43,423 nucleotides of DNA, taken from assembly GCA_016930085.1 (NCBI GenBank), contig JAFGHO010000116.1, positions 1 through 43,423 on the forward strand. The letters run 5' to 3'. Below are positions 7,943 through 15,524 of this stretch, piece after piece; position 1 is the stretch's first letter; every line of letters begins with the position of its first letter. The notes beneath the pieces were generated by a model. That model was given only the letters and a program-made list of their open reading frames with translations, ran no database searches and was not told where the DNA came from. The stretch comes from Spirochaetales bacterium (GTDB lineage Bacteria > Spirochaetota > Spirochaetia > SZUA-6 > JAFGRV01). A program made the position numbers and the translations under genes.

Positions 7943-8272
7943 GTGATTATTATGAAAAGTACTGATATCGACAGAAGAAACAGGGAATTAAAACGATCGA
8001 TCAAAAAACAGGAAGCTCTTGATCGCAAAAAAAACAAACGCGGTTCACAGACTATCGGAGAATATATCAATAGACTTTCCGGGTTGTTCTTTCATGATAA
8101 TAACCGCATTTACAACCTCGATAATTCCGATATTCTTGAATTGATCGAGGAAGTCCGGCTTAATCTGGAAGAACGGCAGTGGGAAGTTGTTTTACGAAAA
8201 GCGATCAAAAAAACGGGTGTTTCGGAACGGGAACAAGCCTTTGAAAAACTGAAATCATATCTGCATATATAA
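7943..8272 (+). CDS. Small hypothetical protein
   Basis: 109 residues, not recognised. The preferred start is the GTG at 7943, seven bases after GAGGA. An ATG at 7952 is the alternative, and an upstream ATG at 7874 has no clear site. The N-terminal third is very basic (RRNRELKRSIKKQ, then DRKKNKR). The rest is two or three amphipathic helices with the pattern ILELIEEVRLNLEERQW. It has no signal peptide. A small cytoplasmic nucleic-acid- or protein-binding factor is possible but unproven. It has its own promoter and lies upstream of the PilZ gene, which also has its own. Confidence 0.65.
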   Translation: MIIMKSTDIDRRNRELKRSIKKQEALDRKKNKRGSQTIGEYINRLSGLFFHDNNRIYNLDNSDILELIEEVRLNLEERQWEVVLRKAIKKTGVSEREQAFEKLKSYLHI

Positions 8273-8299
8273 GAACTTTTCGGTAATGATGATTTTCCC

Positions 8300-8328
8300 T
8301 TGACTTATCGGGCGGCAAAAATTAGAGT
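8300..8328 (+). promoter_or_regulatory. Promoter for the PilZ gene
   Basis: TTGACT (8300-8305), a 17-base spacer and TAGAGT (8323-8328). Confidence 0.55.
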
Positions 8329-8380
8329 ATGTATAGAAGCTTTCATTAAAGCGTCATGATAAATCCGGGGAGTCGATTGA

Positions 8381-8740
8381 ATGGGAGACATGCGAACATT
8401 TCCAAGACTCAGTCTTGCATCAGATATCGAATATAACAGGATAAGCAGCGAAAAAGTGACGGGCGACGCACAGGGGGGGGTGTCGAAAACAAAGGATATC
8501 AGTAAAGGCGGTATCTGTCTTATCACCAGTGAACCCCTCCATAAAGGGGATATTTTACACCTGAAATTACGGTTGCAGGGGATCGATACGGTTATCGAAG
8601 CGATCGGGAAGGTCGTCTGGACGGAATCCTTTGAAATCGGAAATCAGAAGGGGTATGATAACGGGATCGAGTTCATTAAAATTCCTGACGAGTTCCGGAA
8701 AATAATCGAAAGATTCGTCAACGATATGTTCCCCGATTAG
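8381..8740 (+). CDS. PilZ domain protein (putative c-di-GMP effector)
   Basis: 119 residues, essentially a single PilZ domain. The two ligand-binding motifs are present: RxxxR at residues 4-8 (RTFPR) and the D/NxSxxG motif as DISKGG near 44-49. The rest is the six-stranded barrel with a C-terminal helix (FRKIIERFV). Such single-domain proteins bind cyclic di-GMP and act on motility, secretion or envelope targets. The ATG is preceded by GGGGAG at suitable spacing. It is transcribed alone and convergent with the operon that ends at 8774. No cyclase or EAL gene is in the window. Confidence 0.85.
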   Translation: MGDMRTFPRLSLASDIEYNRISSEKVTGDAQGGVSKTKDISKGGICLITSEPLHKGDILHLKLRLQGIDTVIEAIGKVVWTESFEIGNQKGYDNGIEFIKIPDEFRKIIERFVNDMFPD

Positions 8741-8773
8741 TCGAAAACGCCGGTCATTTCAAGGTCTGCAGCC

Positions 8774-9973
8774 CTAAAGCAGTTTCGGACGCGGTGAGAG
8801 AAAGAAATCCATCAGTGTATGGCCCTTTTCGACCATGAAACCACGAATCGCGGCTTCCTGTTCGGTAAACGAAGTTCTTCCATTCGGTTCAATATCGCTT
8901 CCTCCGATAACAAAGGGCACCGGGTCTGCGGTATGCGTCCGGATGGTACTCGGCGTGGGATGATCCGGCATGAGCAGCATCCGCCACGGAAGCCCTCCGC
9001 TTTGCAGATGGTGTACGATCGGACCGACAATATGGGTGTCGATCGCTTCGATCGCCCTGATTTTCTCGTGCGGAAGACCGGCATGACCCGCTTCATCGGG
9101 GGCCTCGATATGGACGCAGACAACCTCGTAATCCTCAAGCGCATCGATCGCGTGGGAGCCTTTTCCCTCATAGCTGGTGTCGAAGTAACCGGTCGCCCCC
9201 GGCACGTCGATGACGTCCCATCCCATCAGTATGCCGATTCCTCTGACGAGATCGACCGCGGCGATGATCGCTCCGCTTAGCCCGTATTTTTTCTTGAAGG
9301 ATTCAAAAACGGGCGGAGTTCCTTCCCCCCAAAACCAGAGACTCGTGGCGGGATGCTTGTTTGCCTTTTTCCGGTTGCGATTGACCTCATGATCGGGAAG
9401 AAAGACCTGTGATTCGCGTATCATTGATTGCAGCAGATCCGCCCCCCTGCCTTGCGGGAGGTACGGCGATATCTCTTTGTCGAGGATATCATGCGGCGGC
9501 GTTGTAACCCCGTCGAAATCGCCTTTGTAGGTCATGAGGTTTCTGTAGCTGACGCCGCTGTAAAAGGCGAGTGTTTCCGATCCGAACCGCCGGTTCACTT
9601 CCCCGATCAGTATTGCCGCTTCTTCGGAGGATATGTTGTCGCTCGAGTGATCGATCATGACATTGTCGATGATGGTCACGAGGTTGCAGCGAAAGGCCCA
9701 CTCGGATTGTCCGAGGGTGATTCCCCTCGCGACCGCTTCGATGGGGGCCCTGCCGCTGTAACAGGCGGCAGGATCATTGCCGAGAAGGGACATGATGGCG
9801 ACATCGGATCCGGGCTGCATTCCGGGCGGCACGGTTCGAACGCAGCCGATAATACCATTCGCGACGAGTTCGTCCGTATACGGTATACGGGCCGTCTCGA
9901 GGGGGGTTTTCCCGCCGAGGTCATCGAGGGGCACGTCAGCGGCGCCATCGGCGATGACGATCACATATTTCAT
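8774..9973 (-). CDS. ApgM-type phosphoglycerate mutase-like protein, putative homoserine kinase
   Basis: 399 residues of the alkaline-phosphatase superfamily, archaeal-type cofactor-independent phosphoglycerate mutase branch. Visible features are the metal-binding ADGAAD near the N terminus, the GSDVA nucleophile Ser, the SGRAPIEA block, and C-terminal metal ligands in EAPDEAGH and DHPTP. Bacterial members of this branch that lie next to homoserine dehydrogenase have been proposed to be an alternative homoserine kinase, the threonine-pathway step otherwise done by ThrB. The neighbour upstream here is homoserine dehydrogenase (gap 61 bases), which favours that role. The glycolytic mutase function remains possible. 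AAGGAG precedes the ATG. It is the last gene of the minus-strand operon. Confidence 0.85.
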   Translation of the reverse strand: MKYVIVIADGAADVPLDDLGGKTPLETARIPYTDELVANGIIGCVRTVPPGMQPGSDVAIMSLLGNDPAACYSGRAPIEAVARGITLGQSEWAFRCNLVTIIDNVMIDHSSDNISSEEAAILIGEVNRRFGSETLAFYSGVSYRNLMTYKGDFDGVTTPPHDILDKEISPYLPQGRGADLLQSMIRESQVFLPDHEVNRNRKKANKHPATSLWFWGEGTPPVFESFKKKYGLSGAIIAAVDLVRGIGILMGWDVIDVPGATGYFDTSYEGKGSHAIDALEDYEVVCVHIEAPDEAGHAGLPHEKIRAIEAIDTHIVGPIVHHLQSGGLPWRMLLMPDHPTPSTIRTHTADPVPFVIGGSDIEPNGRTSFTEQEAAIRGFMVEKGHTLMDFFLSPRPKLL

Positions 9974-10034
9974 CGTGTATCTCCTTTTCCGGAATGAAAA
10001 ATATTAGCAAACGACTTCAAGCGGCACCGCCGTT

Positions 10035-11360
10035 TCAGCAATGCTCGTCGAGGATGGCAATACAGATACTTTTCGCCTTGATCACTTCGAGTTTGTCCAC
10101 CTCATTCAGGGCGCTGATAATGTTTCCTTCATCCGCGGGGTGGGTGGTGATAATGACCGGCACCCCCGCCCCCGGTGTCGCTTCCGGAGGATTTTCCTTT
10201 TGAAGCACCGAACTGATACTGATACGGTGCTTTCCGAACCGGTCCGCGATTTTCGCGAGAACGCCGGGGGAGTCCTGCGCGGTAATCCGGATATAGTAGC
10301 GGGAATGAATGGCTTCCCTCGGAAGCTGGGTCGCCGGCTGTACAAAATCCGGCCAGAGATTGAGGTTCTCGAAGAGGGAGGCGGTTATCCCGGCGGCTGT
10401 CTGATAAAGATCCGAAACGACGGCCGACGCGGTCGGTTCGCTTCCCGCACCCTTTCCGTAATACATCGTGTGACCGGTTGCATGGCCGTATACACTCACC
10501 GCGTTAAAGGGGCCGGAAACCCATGCGAGGGGATGGTCTTTGGAAATGAACGCGGGCCGCACGTAAAGGCAGACCCCGTTCCCGTGCCGTTGGGCGATCG
10601 CGAGAAGCTTTATCACATATCCGAGTTCTTCTCCGTAGGCGATATCGCATATATTGAGTGTGTCGATTCCTTCAACGGGGATGATGCTGAAATCGACGCT
10701 TTTACCGAACGCGAGCGACGAAAGGATCGCCAGCTTGTGCCCCGAATCGATTCCCGCCACATCGAGTGTGGGATCGGCCTCCGCCAGACCCGCTTTCTGC
10801 GCTTCGGAAAGGGCCGTTTCATACGAAAGGGAATGACGGCTCATGGAAGTGAGGATATAGTTGCTTGTTCCATTGACGATGCCGTAGATCGCGTCGATCC
10901 TGTTGGCGATGAGGCCGTCGACGAGCGCCCTGATAATTGGAATACCGCCCGCGCAACTGGCCTCGAACGCGATCGTGACCTCATGACGCCTGGCGAGGGC
11001 GAGGAGTTCGGGACCATGATGGGCCAAAAGCGCCTTGTTCGCCGTAACGATATTTTTCCCCGCCTGTATTGCCCGTTCCATGAATGCTTTCGCTATCGTT
11101 GTTCCGCCGATGAGTTCGACAACGATTTCCACGGATTTGTCGGATAATATTGTATCTATATCGCCGCAAAAAAGGGATTCGTCGATACCCAGGCTTCTGG
11201 CGTGTGTAAAATCCACATCGAGAACATAACGAAGTTCGAGATGCAATGTGTGGCGTGAGGCAAGAATCGATTTGTCTCTTGTAAGCAGTTGAGCGACACC
11301 GCCTCCGACGACGCCGCAGCCCATGAGAGCTATGCCGACATTTTTCCCCTTTATTTTCAT
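10035..11360 (-). CDS. hom: Homoserine dehydrogenase with ACT domain
   Basis: 441 residues. It reduces aspartate semialdehyde to homoserine with NAD(P)H, at the branch to threonine and methionine. An N-terminal Rossmann fold carries GCGVVGGGV. The catalytic domain contains GTSNYILT and AEADPTLDVAGIDSGHKL with the catalytic Lys. The C-terminal ACT domain (about 355-430, SPGVLAKIADRFGKHRISI) usually mediates feedback inhibition by threonine. GGAG lies ahead of the ATG. Only 20 bases separate it from the upstream ABC ATPase gene, so it is probably cotranscribed with the transporter and with the downstream putative homoserine kinase. Confidence 0.95.
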   Translation of the reverse strand: MKIKGKNVGIALMGCGVVGGGVAQLLTRDKSILASRHTLHLELRYVLDVDFTHARSLGIDESLFCGDIDTILSDKSVEIVVELIGGTTIAKAFMERAIQAGKNIVTANKALLAHHGPELLALARRHEVTIAFEASCAGGIPIIRALVDGLIANRIDAIYGIVNGTSNYILTSMSRHSLSYETALSEAQKAGLAEADPTLDVAGIDSGHKLAILSSLAFGKSVDFSIIPVEGIDTLNICDIAYGEELGYVIKLLAIAQRHGNGVCLYVRPAFISKDHPLAWVSGPFNAVSVYGHATGHTMYYGKGAGSEPTASAVVSDLYQTAAGITASLFENLNLWPDFVQPATQLPREAIHSRYYIRITAQDSPGVLAKIADRFGKHRISISSVLQKENPPEATPGAGVPVIITTHPADEGNIISALNEVDKLEVIKAKSICIAILDEHC

Positions 11361-11380
11361 GTGATATTTCTCCGTTTTTT

Positions 11381-12298
11381 TTATTTATGTTCCTTGTTAA
11401 AGGCTTCTATTTCCCTGTTCACGCGCGGTTCAAAACCAACCTTCATAAGCTTTCCGATCATATCCCTGAACTTCGATGTATCTTTCAGATCGGTCGACAA
11501 GAAATTGAGTTCCGGGGGAAGCACCTCGTCATGAACGACCTGCGCTCCGGAGGGCTTGCCGTCTCTTATGTTATGATACTGCGATAATACAATGATCCGG
11601 GTACCGATGTACAGCGCTTCTTCGAGATCATGAGTGACGAAGAAGATCGTGTTGTCCTCGCTTTCCCTTATTTTCAGCATCATGATCTGAAGGGCCTCGC
11701 GGGTTTGAACGTCGAGCGCCCCGAACGGTTCATCCATAAGGAGAATTTTCGGCTTCATGATGAGGGCCTGGGCAATGGCGACACGCTGCCGCATACCCCC
11801 GCTCAGCTGATGGGGGAATTTGTGCGCCGCTTCCGAGAGTCCCGTTTCTTCGAGGTAATATCTCGCCTTTTCGACCGATTCCCTGCGTATTTTCATGAAT
11901 TTGAAGGGTACTATGTATTTTTCCAGGAAATTGATTTTTTCGAGTTCGAGACCGTAGGTGATGTTGTCGAGTACGGTCATCCAGGGGAAAAGCGCGTAAT
12001 CCTGATAGACGATCCCCCTGTCCCTGTTCGGTCTTCCCGCCGTCTTTCCGTCGACAAGCACCTCTCCTCCGGCGGGCGGCATAAATCCTCCGATGATGTT
12101 GAGAAGGGTGGTTTTACCGCATCCGCTCGGACCGACAAGGGAAATAAACTCTTCCCTTTTCACTTTAAGATTGATATGATCGAGGACACGGTGAATTGTC
12201 CCGTCGTCGCACTCGAACTCCTGGCTGATATCCTTGAGTTCGAGTACGGTATCCGTTTGCATCGCCATGTCTTCGTTTTCTCTGTTTATACCCATCAC
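11381..12298 (-). CDS. ABC transporter ATP-binding protein, nitrate/sulfonate/taurine type
   Basis: 305 residues. It is the cytoplasmic ATPase of the importer formed with the permease and binding protein upstream. It shows Walker A GPSGCGKTT, signature LSGGMRQR, Walker B ILLMDEPFGALD and the switch His in FVTHDLEEA. It is somewhat longer than SsuB/TauB (about 255), with an extra C-terminal stretch of about 50 residues and an insertion (FLEKYIVPFKFMKIRRES) before the signature motif. AAAAGGGG precedes the ATG. It starts 8 bases after the permease stop. The substrate is not proven. Urea-carboxylase-linked, taurine-like or related organic nitrogen compounds are candidates from the binding protein. 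Confidence 0.9.
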   Translation of the reverse strand: MMGINRENEDMAMQTDTVLELKDISQEFECDDGTIHRVLDHINLKVKREEFISLVGPSGCGKTTLLNIIGGFMPPAGGEVLVDGKTAGRPNRDRGIVYQDYALFPWMTVLDNITYGLELEKINFLEKYIVPFKFMKIRRESVEKARYYLEETGLSEAAHKFPHQLSGGMRQRVAIAQALIMKPKILLMDEPFGALDVQTREALQIMMLKIRESEDNTIFFVTHDLEEALYIGTRIIVLSQYHNIRDGKPSGAQVVHDEVLPPELNFLSTDLKDTSKFRDMIGKLMKVGFEPRVNREIEAFNKEHK

Positions 12299-12306
12299 GG
12301 CCCCTT

Positions 12307-13164
12307 TTATTTTTCAAAATACCATTTGTTCGTGAGACGATTGAGCGTTTTCAGACATATATCGACGATTACCCCGATGACGACAATAACGAAGATGTAC
12401 CAGAGGATAATGTTGACGCCGAGTTGCCGTCTCACCACGTTCATATAATATCCGAGTCCCGCCGTCGAGGGGAGTGAAAATTCGGCGGCAATGAGAAAAA
12501 TCCATGCGGGGGTCATCGCAAGCCGGATGGATTCGATGATCCCCGGCATACAATACCTGAGCATTATCTTGTGAAGGACTTCGGCGGTCGATGCACCGAG
12601 GGTATACCCCTTGTCGATGAGTTTTTTCGGGATATGTTTCGCCCGCATGTACACATCGGTGACCATGACAAAGAAGGTGCCGGCGATGATAACGACGATT
12701 TTCGCCGCTTCCGGGTATCTGCCGAGCCAGACAAAGATGAGGGGAAGGAGGGCGATAGGCGGAATAAAACTGAAACTTCTTATCAGCGGCATATTAAGCC
12801 TGTCAAAAAAACCGAACGCCGCCGAATAAAGCCCGATAAATACGGAAAGAATGATAGAAATCAGCATGCCCCAGAAAAGCCGCGTCAAACTCGCGCTTAT
12901 ATCACGAACAATCCGTATATCGCCGAACGTGGGGTTTTCGGTATTTCCTGCCTGAAAGGTGTCCTTGATTCCCTCGACTATCTGTTCAAGGGTCGGCGCC
13001 ATCCTGTCCTGCGGGTTTTCTATGTGACGTACCCAGGAGGTATATGCATAGGCCCCAACGATAAGGGCGAAAAGTACAAGGCCGATTCCTGCTTTGAGGA
13101 ATAGATTATTTACACTTCCGCCGATTGAAAAAAACGAGTTTTTCTTCTTTTTTTTGTCTGCCAT
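12307..13164 (-). CDS. ABC transporter permease, SsuC/TauC type
   Basis: 285 residues, inner membrane. A basic N terminus (KKKKKN) is followed by six predicted membrane segments. The coupling-helix region LGASTAEVLHKIMLRYCMPGI matches the EAA motif that contacts the ATPase. AGGAAAGCGGG lies upstream of the ATG. It pairs with the ATPase 8 bases downstream and the binding protein 141 bases upstream. Confidence 0.9.
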   Translation of the reverse strand: MADKKKKKNSFFSIGGSVNNLFLKAGIGLVLFALIVGAYAYTSWVRHIENPQDRMAPTLEQIVEGIKDTFQAGNTENPTFGDIRIVRDISASLTRLFWGMLISIILSVFIGLYSAAFGFFDRLNMPLIRSFSFIPPIALLPLIFVWLGRYPEAAKIVVIIAGTFFVMVTDVYMRAKHIPKKLIDKGYTLGASTAEVLHKIMLRYCMPGIIESIRLAMTPAWIFLIAAEFSLPSTAGLGYYMNVVRRQLGVNIILWYIFVIVVIGVIVDICLKTLNRLTNKWYFEK

Positions 13165-13305
13165 ACCCGCTTTCCTGTTTCGTTCCGTTCAGGGGGTGAG
13201 AAAACGACATACTCCACAACGGACCGGCGATGCCGGATACGATATTCCTTGGGAAAAAACAGTGAAGATCCCGTTTTTCATGAAAAAAGCCTCAACGTCC
13301 GCTTC

Positions 13306-14361
13306 TTATTTTTTGACGAGAATACCATCCCCCCCATTGCTTATATCATTGACAACCACTGCTTCCACGGCGATACCCGAATTCGCCGGCTGGAGGGCTT
13401 CCATGATCGTCATGGAACAGCCGACGACATTCCTCGCGGTAAAACTCTCGACGGAAGCCATGTATTCCTTATATTTTTCCAGCGTGACATTTACGCCGAA
13501 ATCCCTGCACCGTTTTTCGAGAAAGCCCTTTGCTTCGATGAGCCAGAAGGGCATCCATCCCGTCCAGATCGATATCCCCACTTTGTAGGGTGTGGGATCG
13601 ATTTCAGAGGCGGGATTGTCGACGAGCCCGCCGTTTTTGATATAGTGATCGATATATGTTGAATTGAGACTGAGGTTAACGTCCGTCTGGATAAGGTCGT
13701 GGGCCTTCGAAAACGCTTTTACTTTTTCTTCCGTTTCCAGAATTGTCTGGCTGTTGAAGAAATCGGAGGCATCGAGCGGGTCGACATACAAATCGGTCCC
13801 GCGGAGCATTTTCTTGAAATCTTCAACGGAGGCTCCTGCCGCGTCCGCCATGATTTTTATCGCATCCTCTTTTGTCGAGGTATTGTTGAAGTATTCCATG
13901 GCATCGTACCAGGCATAGGTGACGGCCAGGGCGATTTCCGGTTTTTTATCGATCATGCTTTTGTCGAAAACGATGAGGTCGATGATTTCACCCGGAATGT
14001 CCTTACTCGAAAAAATAACGGTTCCCTTGCCCTGTTCTTCCGCAAGGAAAAGATTGGGATTCCAGGTTGCTACAACGTCCGCCCCGCCGGTAAGGAAAAG
14101 CTGTCCCGCTTCATCTCCGGGGGTATTCACGATCGTGACATCGTTTTCCTTCATCCCGTTCAATTCCAGGGCACGAAGTACGAGGTAATGCGATACTGAG
14201 TATTGTTCGCATTTGATCTCTTTCCCCTTGAGTTGCCGTACGGGATTATCGGAGGCATCCCCCGTTGCGGATGTACCTGAGGACTGTTTTCCGCAGGAAG
14301 CCGCCGTAAAAACAAGACAGCACGCCATCACTGTGGCCGCAATCCAGACTACTTTTTTCAT
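13306..14361 (-). CDS. Substrate-binding lipoprotein, circularly permuted NMT1/urea-carboxylase-region type
   Basis: 351 residues. The start at 14361 is fixed by AAAGGAG seven bases upstream; an ATG at 14391 lacks such a site. A lipoprotein signal ends in FTAASC with the lipidated Cys23, so the mature protein is anchored outside the cytoplasm and feeds the permease. Residues 44-250 read as the usual middle and C-terminal part of this family (LKGKEIKCEQYSVSHYL, then ADVVATWNPNL and IPGEIIDLIVFD). Residues 259-351 (KVGISIWTGWMPF, then KEYMASVESF and VVVNDISNGGDGILVKK) read as the family's normal N-terminal lobe, now at the end. The two pieces therefore appear in swapped order. The ORF is intact and promoter-linked, which argues against a chimera. 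The substrate is uncertain. Confidence 0.88.
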   Translation of the reverse strand: MKKVVWIAATVMACCLVFTAASCGKQSSGTSATGDASDNPVRQLKGKEIKCEQYSVSHYLVLRALELNGMKENDVTIVNTPGDEAGQLFLTGGADVVATWNPNLFLAEEQGKGTVIFSSKDIPGEIIDLIVFDKSMIDKKPEIALAVTYAWYDAMEYFNNTSTKEDAIKIMADAAGASVEDFKKMLRGTDLYVDPLDASDFFNSQTILETEEKVKAFSKAHDLIQTDVNLSLNSTYIDHYIKNGGLVDNPASEIDPTPYKVGISIWTGWMPFWLIEAKGFLEKRCRDFGVNVTLEKYKEYMASVESFTARNVVGCSMTIMEALQPANSGIAVEAVVVNDISNGGDGILVKK

Positions 14362-14393
14362 TATTTTCTCCTTTAATAAAGGGTATGACACAA

Positions 14394-14422
14394 AGCTTAA
14401 CGGATGGGATTTTCCCTGTCAA
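14394..14422 (-). promoter_or_regulatory. Promoter of the transporter-hom-apgM operon
   Basis: On the minus strand a perfect TTGACA (14422-14417), a 17-base spacer and TAAGCT (14399-14394). The spacer contains the inverted repeat GGGAAAATCCC (14416-14406), a possible operator. The start codon at 14361 follows about 26 bases after the expected transcription start. Confidence 0.65.
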
Positions 14423-14460
14423 GTGAGTAGTGATAAAAACGGCTTTTACCTCTGATCTAT

Positions 14461-14520
14461 ATTCAATAAATTGAAATCTATTTCAATAAATTGAAATCTA
14501 TTTCAATAAATTGAAATCCT
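14461..14520. repeat. Three tandem 20-bp palindromic repeats
   Basis: Three copies of TTTCAATAAATTGAAATCTA (first base A in copy 1, last two bases CT in copy 3). Each holds the dyad TTTCAAT-AA-ATTGAAA. The 20-bp period is about two helical turns, so the dyads face the same side of the DNA. They lie about 40-100 bp upstream of the -35 box of the transporter operon and overlap the stop codon of the radical SAM gene, so they look like regulator-binding sites. Confidence 0.8.
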
Positions 14521-15502
14521 GGGTTCTATTGAATTCTTCGATGAGGGTAACGAGTTCCCCATCGCCTTCCCTTATGAACGAACCTCCGGGGACGGCAAGT
14601 CCCTCGTCATTGAGCCCGGCAAACAGCGAAACATGGGTCGATTCAGCAGCCAGTATGGCCGTACGCAGGCTTTCCATCAGGGGAGGGGAATATTTCCCTT
14701 CCCGAAAGGCCTTCTCGAGCGGGGTTCCCCGAGCGACAAAGGTGGGGTTGAGGTGCATATTGATCTCGAGGCCGAGATTTTTCGAGATATTGTCCAGGTA
14801 ATGAAGACCGTCGACGATATCGGTGACCGCATCGCTTTCGGACAGGCCCGGAACGGGTTTGAGCATAAAGTAGGTTTTGAGTCTGAAAGCATGGCGCGCG
14901 CACATGGCGGCGAGTTTTTCGAACACATCGAGATCCAGACCTTTGTTGAAGTGCTTGTTGCGTATGTCATCATTGAAGGCCTCGAAACCGATGGCGATCT
15001 CGAGTGTCGTTTTTGTTTCACCTTCGCCGATCGCCCTGTGTATCACTTCACATTCCGCCGGATCCACGTATTCAGCCCTGCTTTCGATGGTAAGTACCGA
15101 AATGTTACGGCAGTGGATATTCATCTGAGTGATAAAATGAAGGAGTGCGGTCGTGGAAAGGGTCGCTTCGTCGAGGACGGATCCATTGTTCGAAAGAATG
15201 ATTTTTTTCAGGCCCTGTTTCTGCCGCTCGCCCAGGAGATAATGAAAGATGAATTCGGTCTGTTTGATGATATCCCTGAAATCGACATGGTGTTGGGATA
15301 CCTTCGACGGAAGGTTGCACCCCAGGCATTTTGCCCACCTGCACGCCTGGGTGTAGAAGACGATAAAAAGCACCTGTCCCTCGACCGATGTCTGGTACCA
15401 CCAGTCTGCGGGAAGTCTCGGATTGTGATCTTCCCTGAATCCGTATGTTTTATGGGACTCTTCCGTCCGCTTCACGATGAGTTCGGATAGTCTGTCATCC
15501 AT
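14498..15502 (-). CDS. Radical SAM protein with CX4CX2C cluster motif
   Basis: 334 residues. The ATG at 15502 is preferred because it gives the natural N terminus; a GTG at 15541 would overlap telA. The iron-sulfur motif is CRWAKCLGC, with four residues between the first two cysteines rather than the usual three. It is followed by a TIM-barrel pattern with ILSNNGSVLDE, VLTIESRAEYV and EIAIGFEAFNDDIRNKHFNKG, which resembles the Elp3/archaeosine-associated (TIGR01210-like) radical SAM proteins. This suggests tRNA or other RNA modification, but that is not proven. It follows telA directly and may share its transcript. The last codons and the stop lie in the tandem palindromic repeat. Confidence 0.75.
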   Translation of the reverse strand: MDDRLSELIVKRTEESHKTYGFREDHNPRLPADWWYQTSVEGQVLFIVFYTQACRWAKCLGCNLPSKVSQHHVDFRDIIKQTEFIFHYLLGERQKQGLKKIILSNNGSVLDEATLSTTALLHFITQMNIHCRNISVLTIESRAEYVDPAECEVIHRAIGEGETKTTLEIAIGFEAFNDDIRNKHFNKGLDLDVFEKLAAMCARHAFRLKTYFMLKPVPGLSESDAVTDIVDGLHYLDNISKNLGLEINMHLNPTFVARGTPLEKAFREGKYSPPLMESLRTAILAAESTHVSLFAGLNDEGLAVPGGSFIREGDGELVTLIEEFNRTQDFNLLK

Positions 15503-15524
15503 AGGCGTGATTCGGTATCCGTAC

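Noticed and set aside
10041-11147. A 368-residue plus-strand ORF opposite hom
   Set aside because: Antisense shadow of homoserine dehydrogenase, with no recognisable domain.
14461-14520. The 20-bp repeats as a CRISPR remnant or a terminator
   Set aside because: No spacers, no cas genes, and the AT-only dyads lack a GC stem and T-run.
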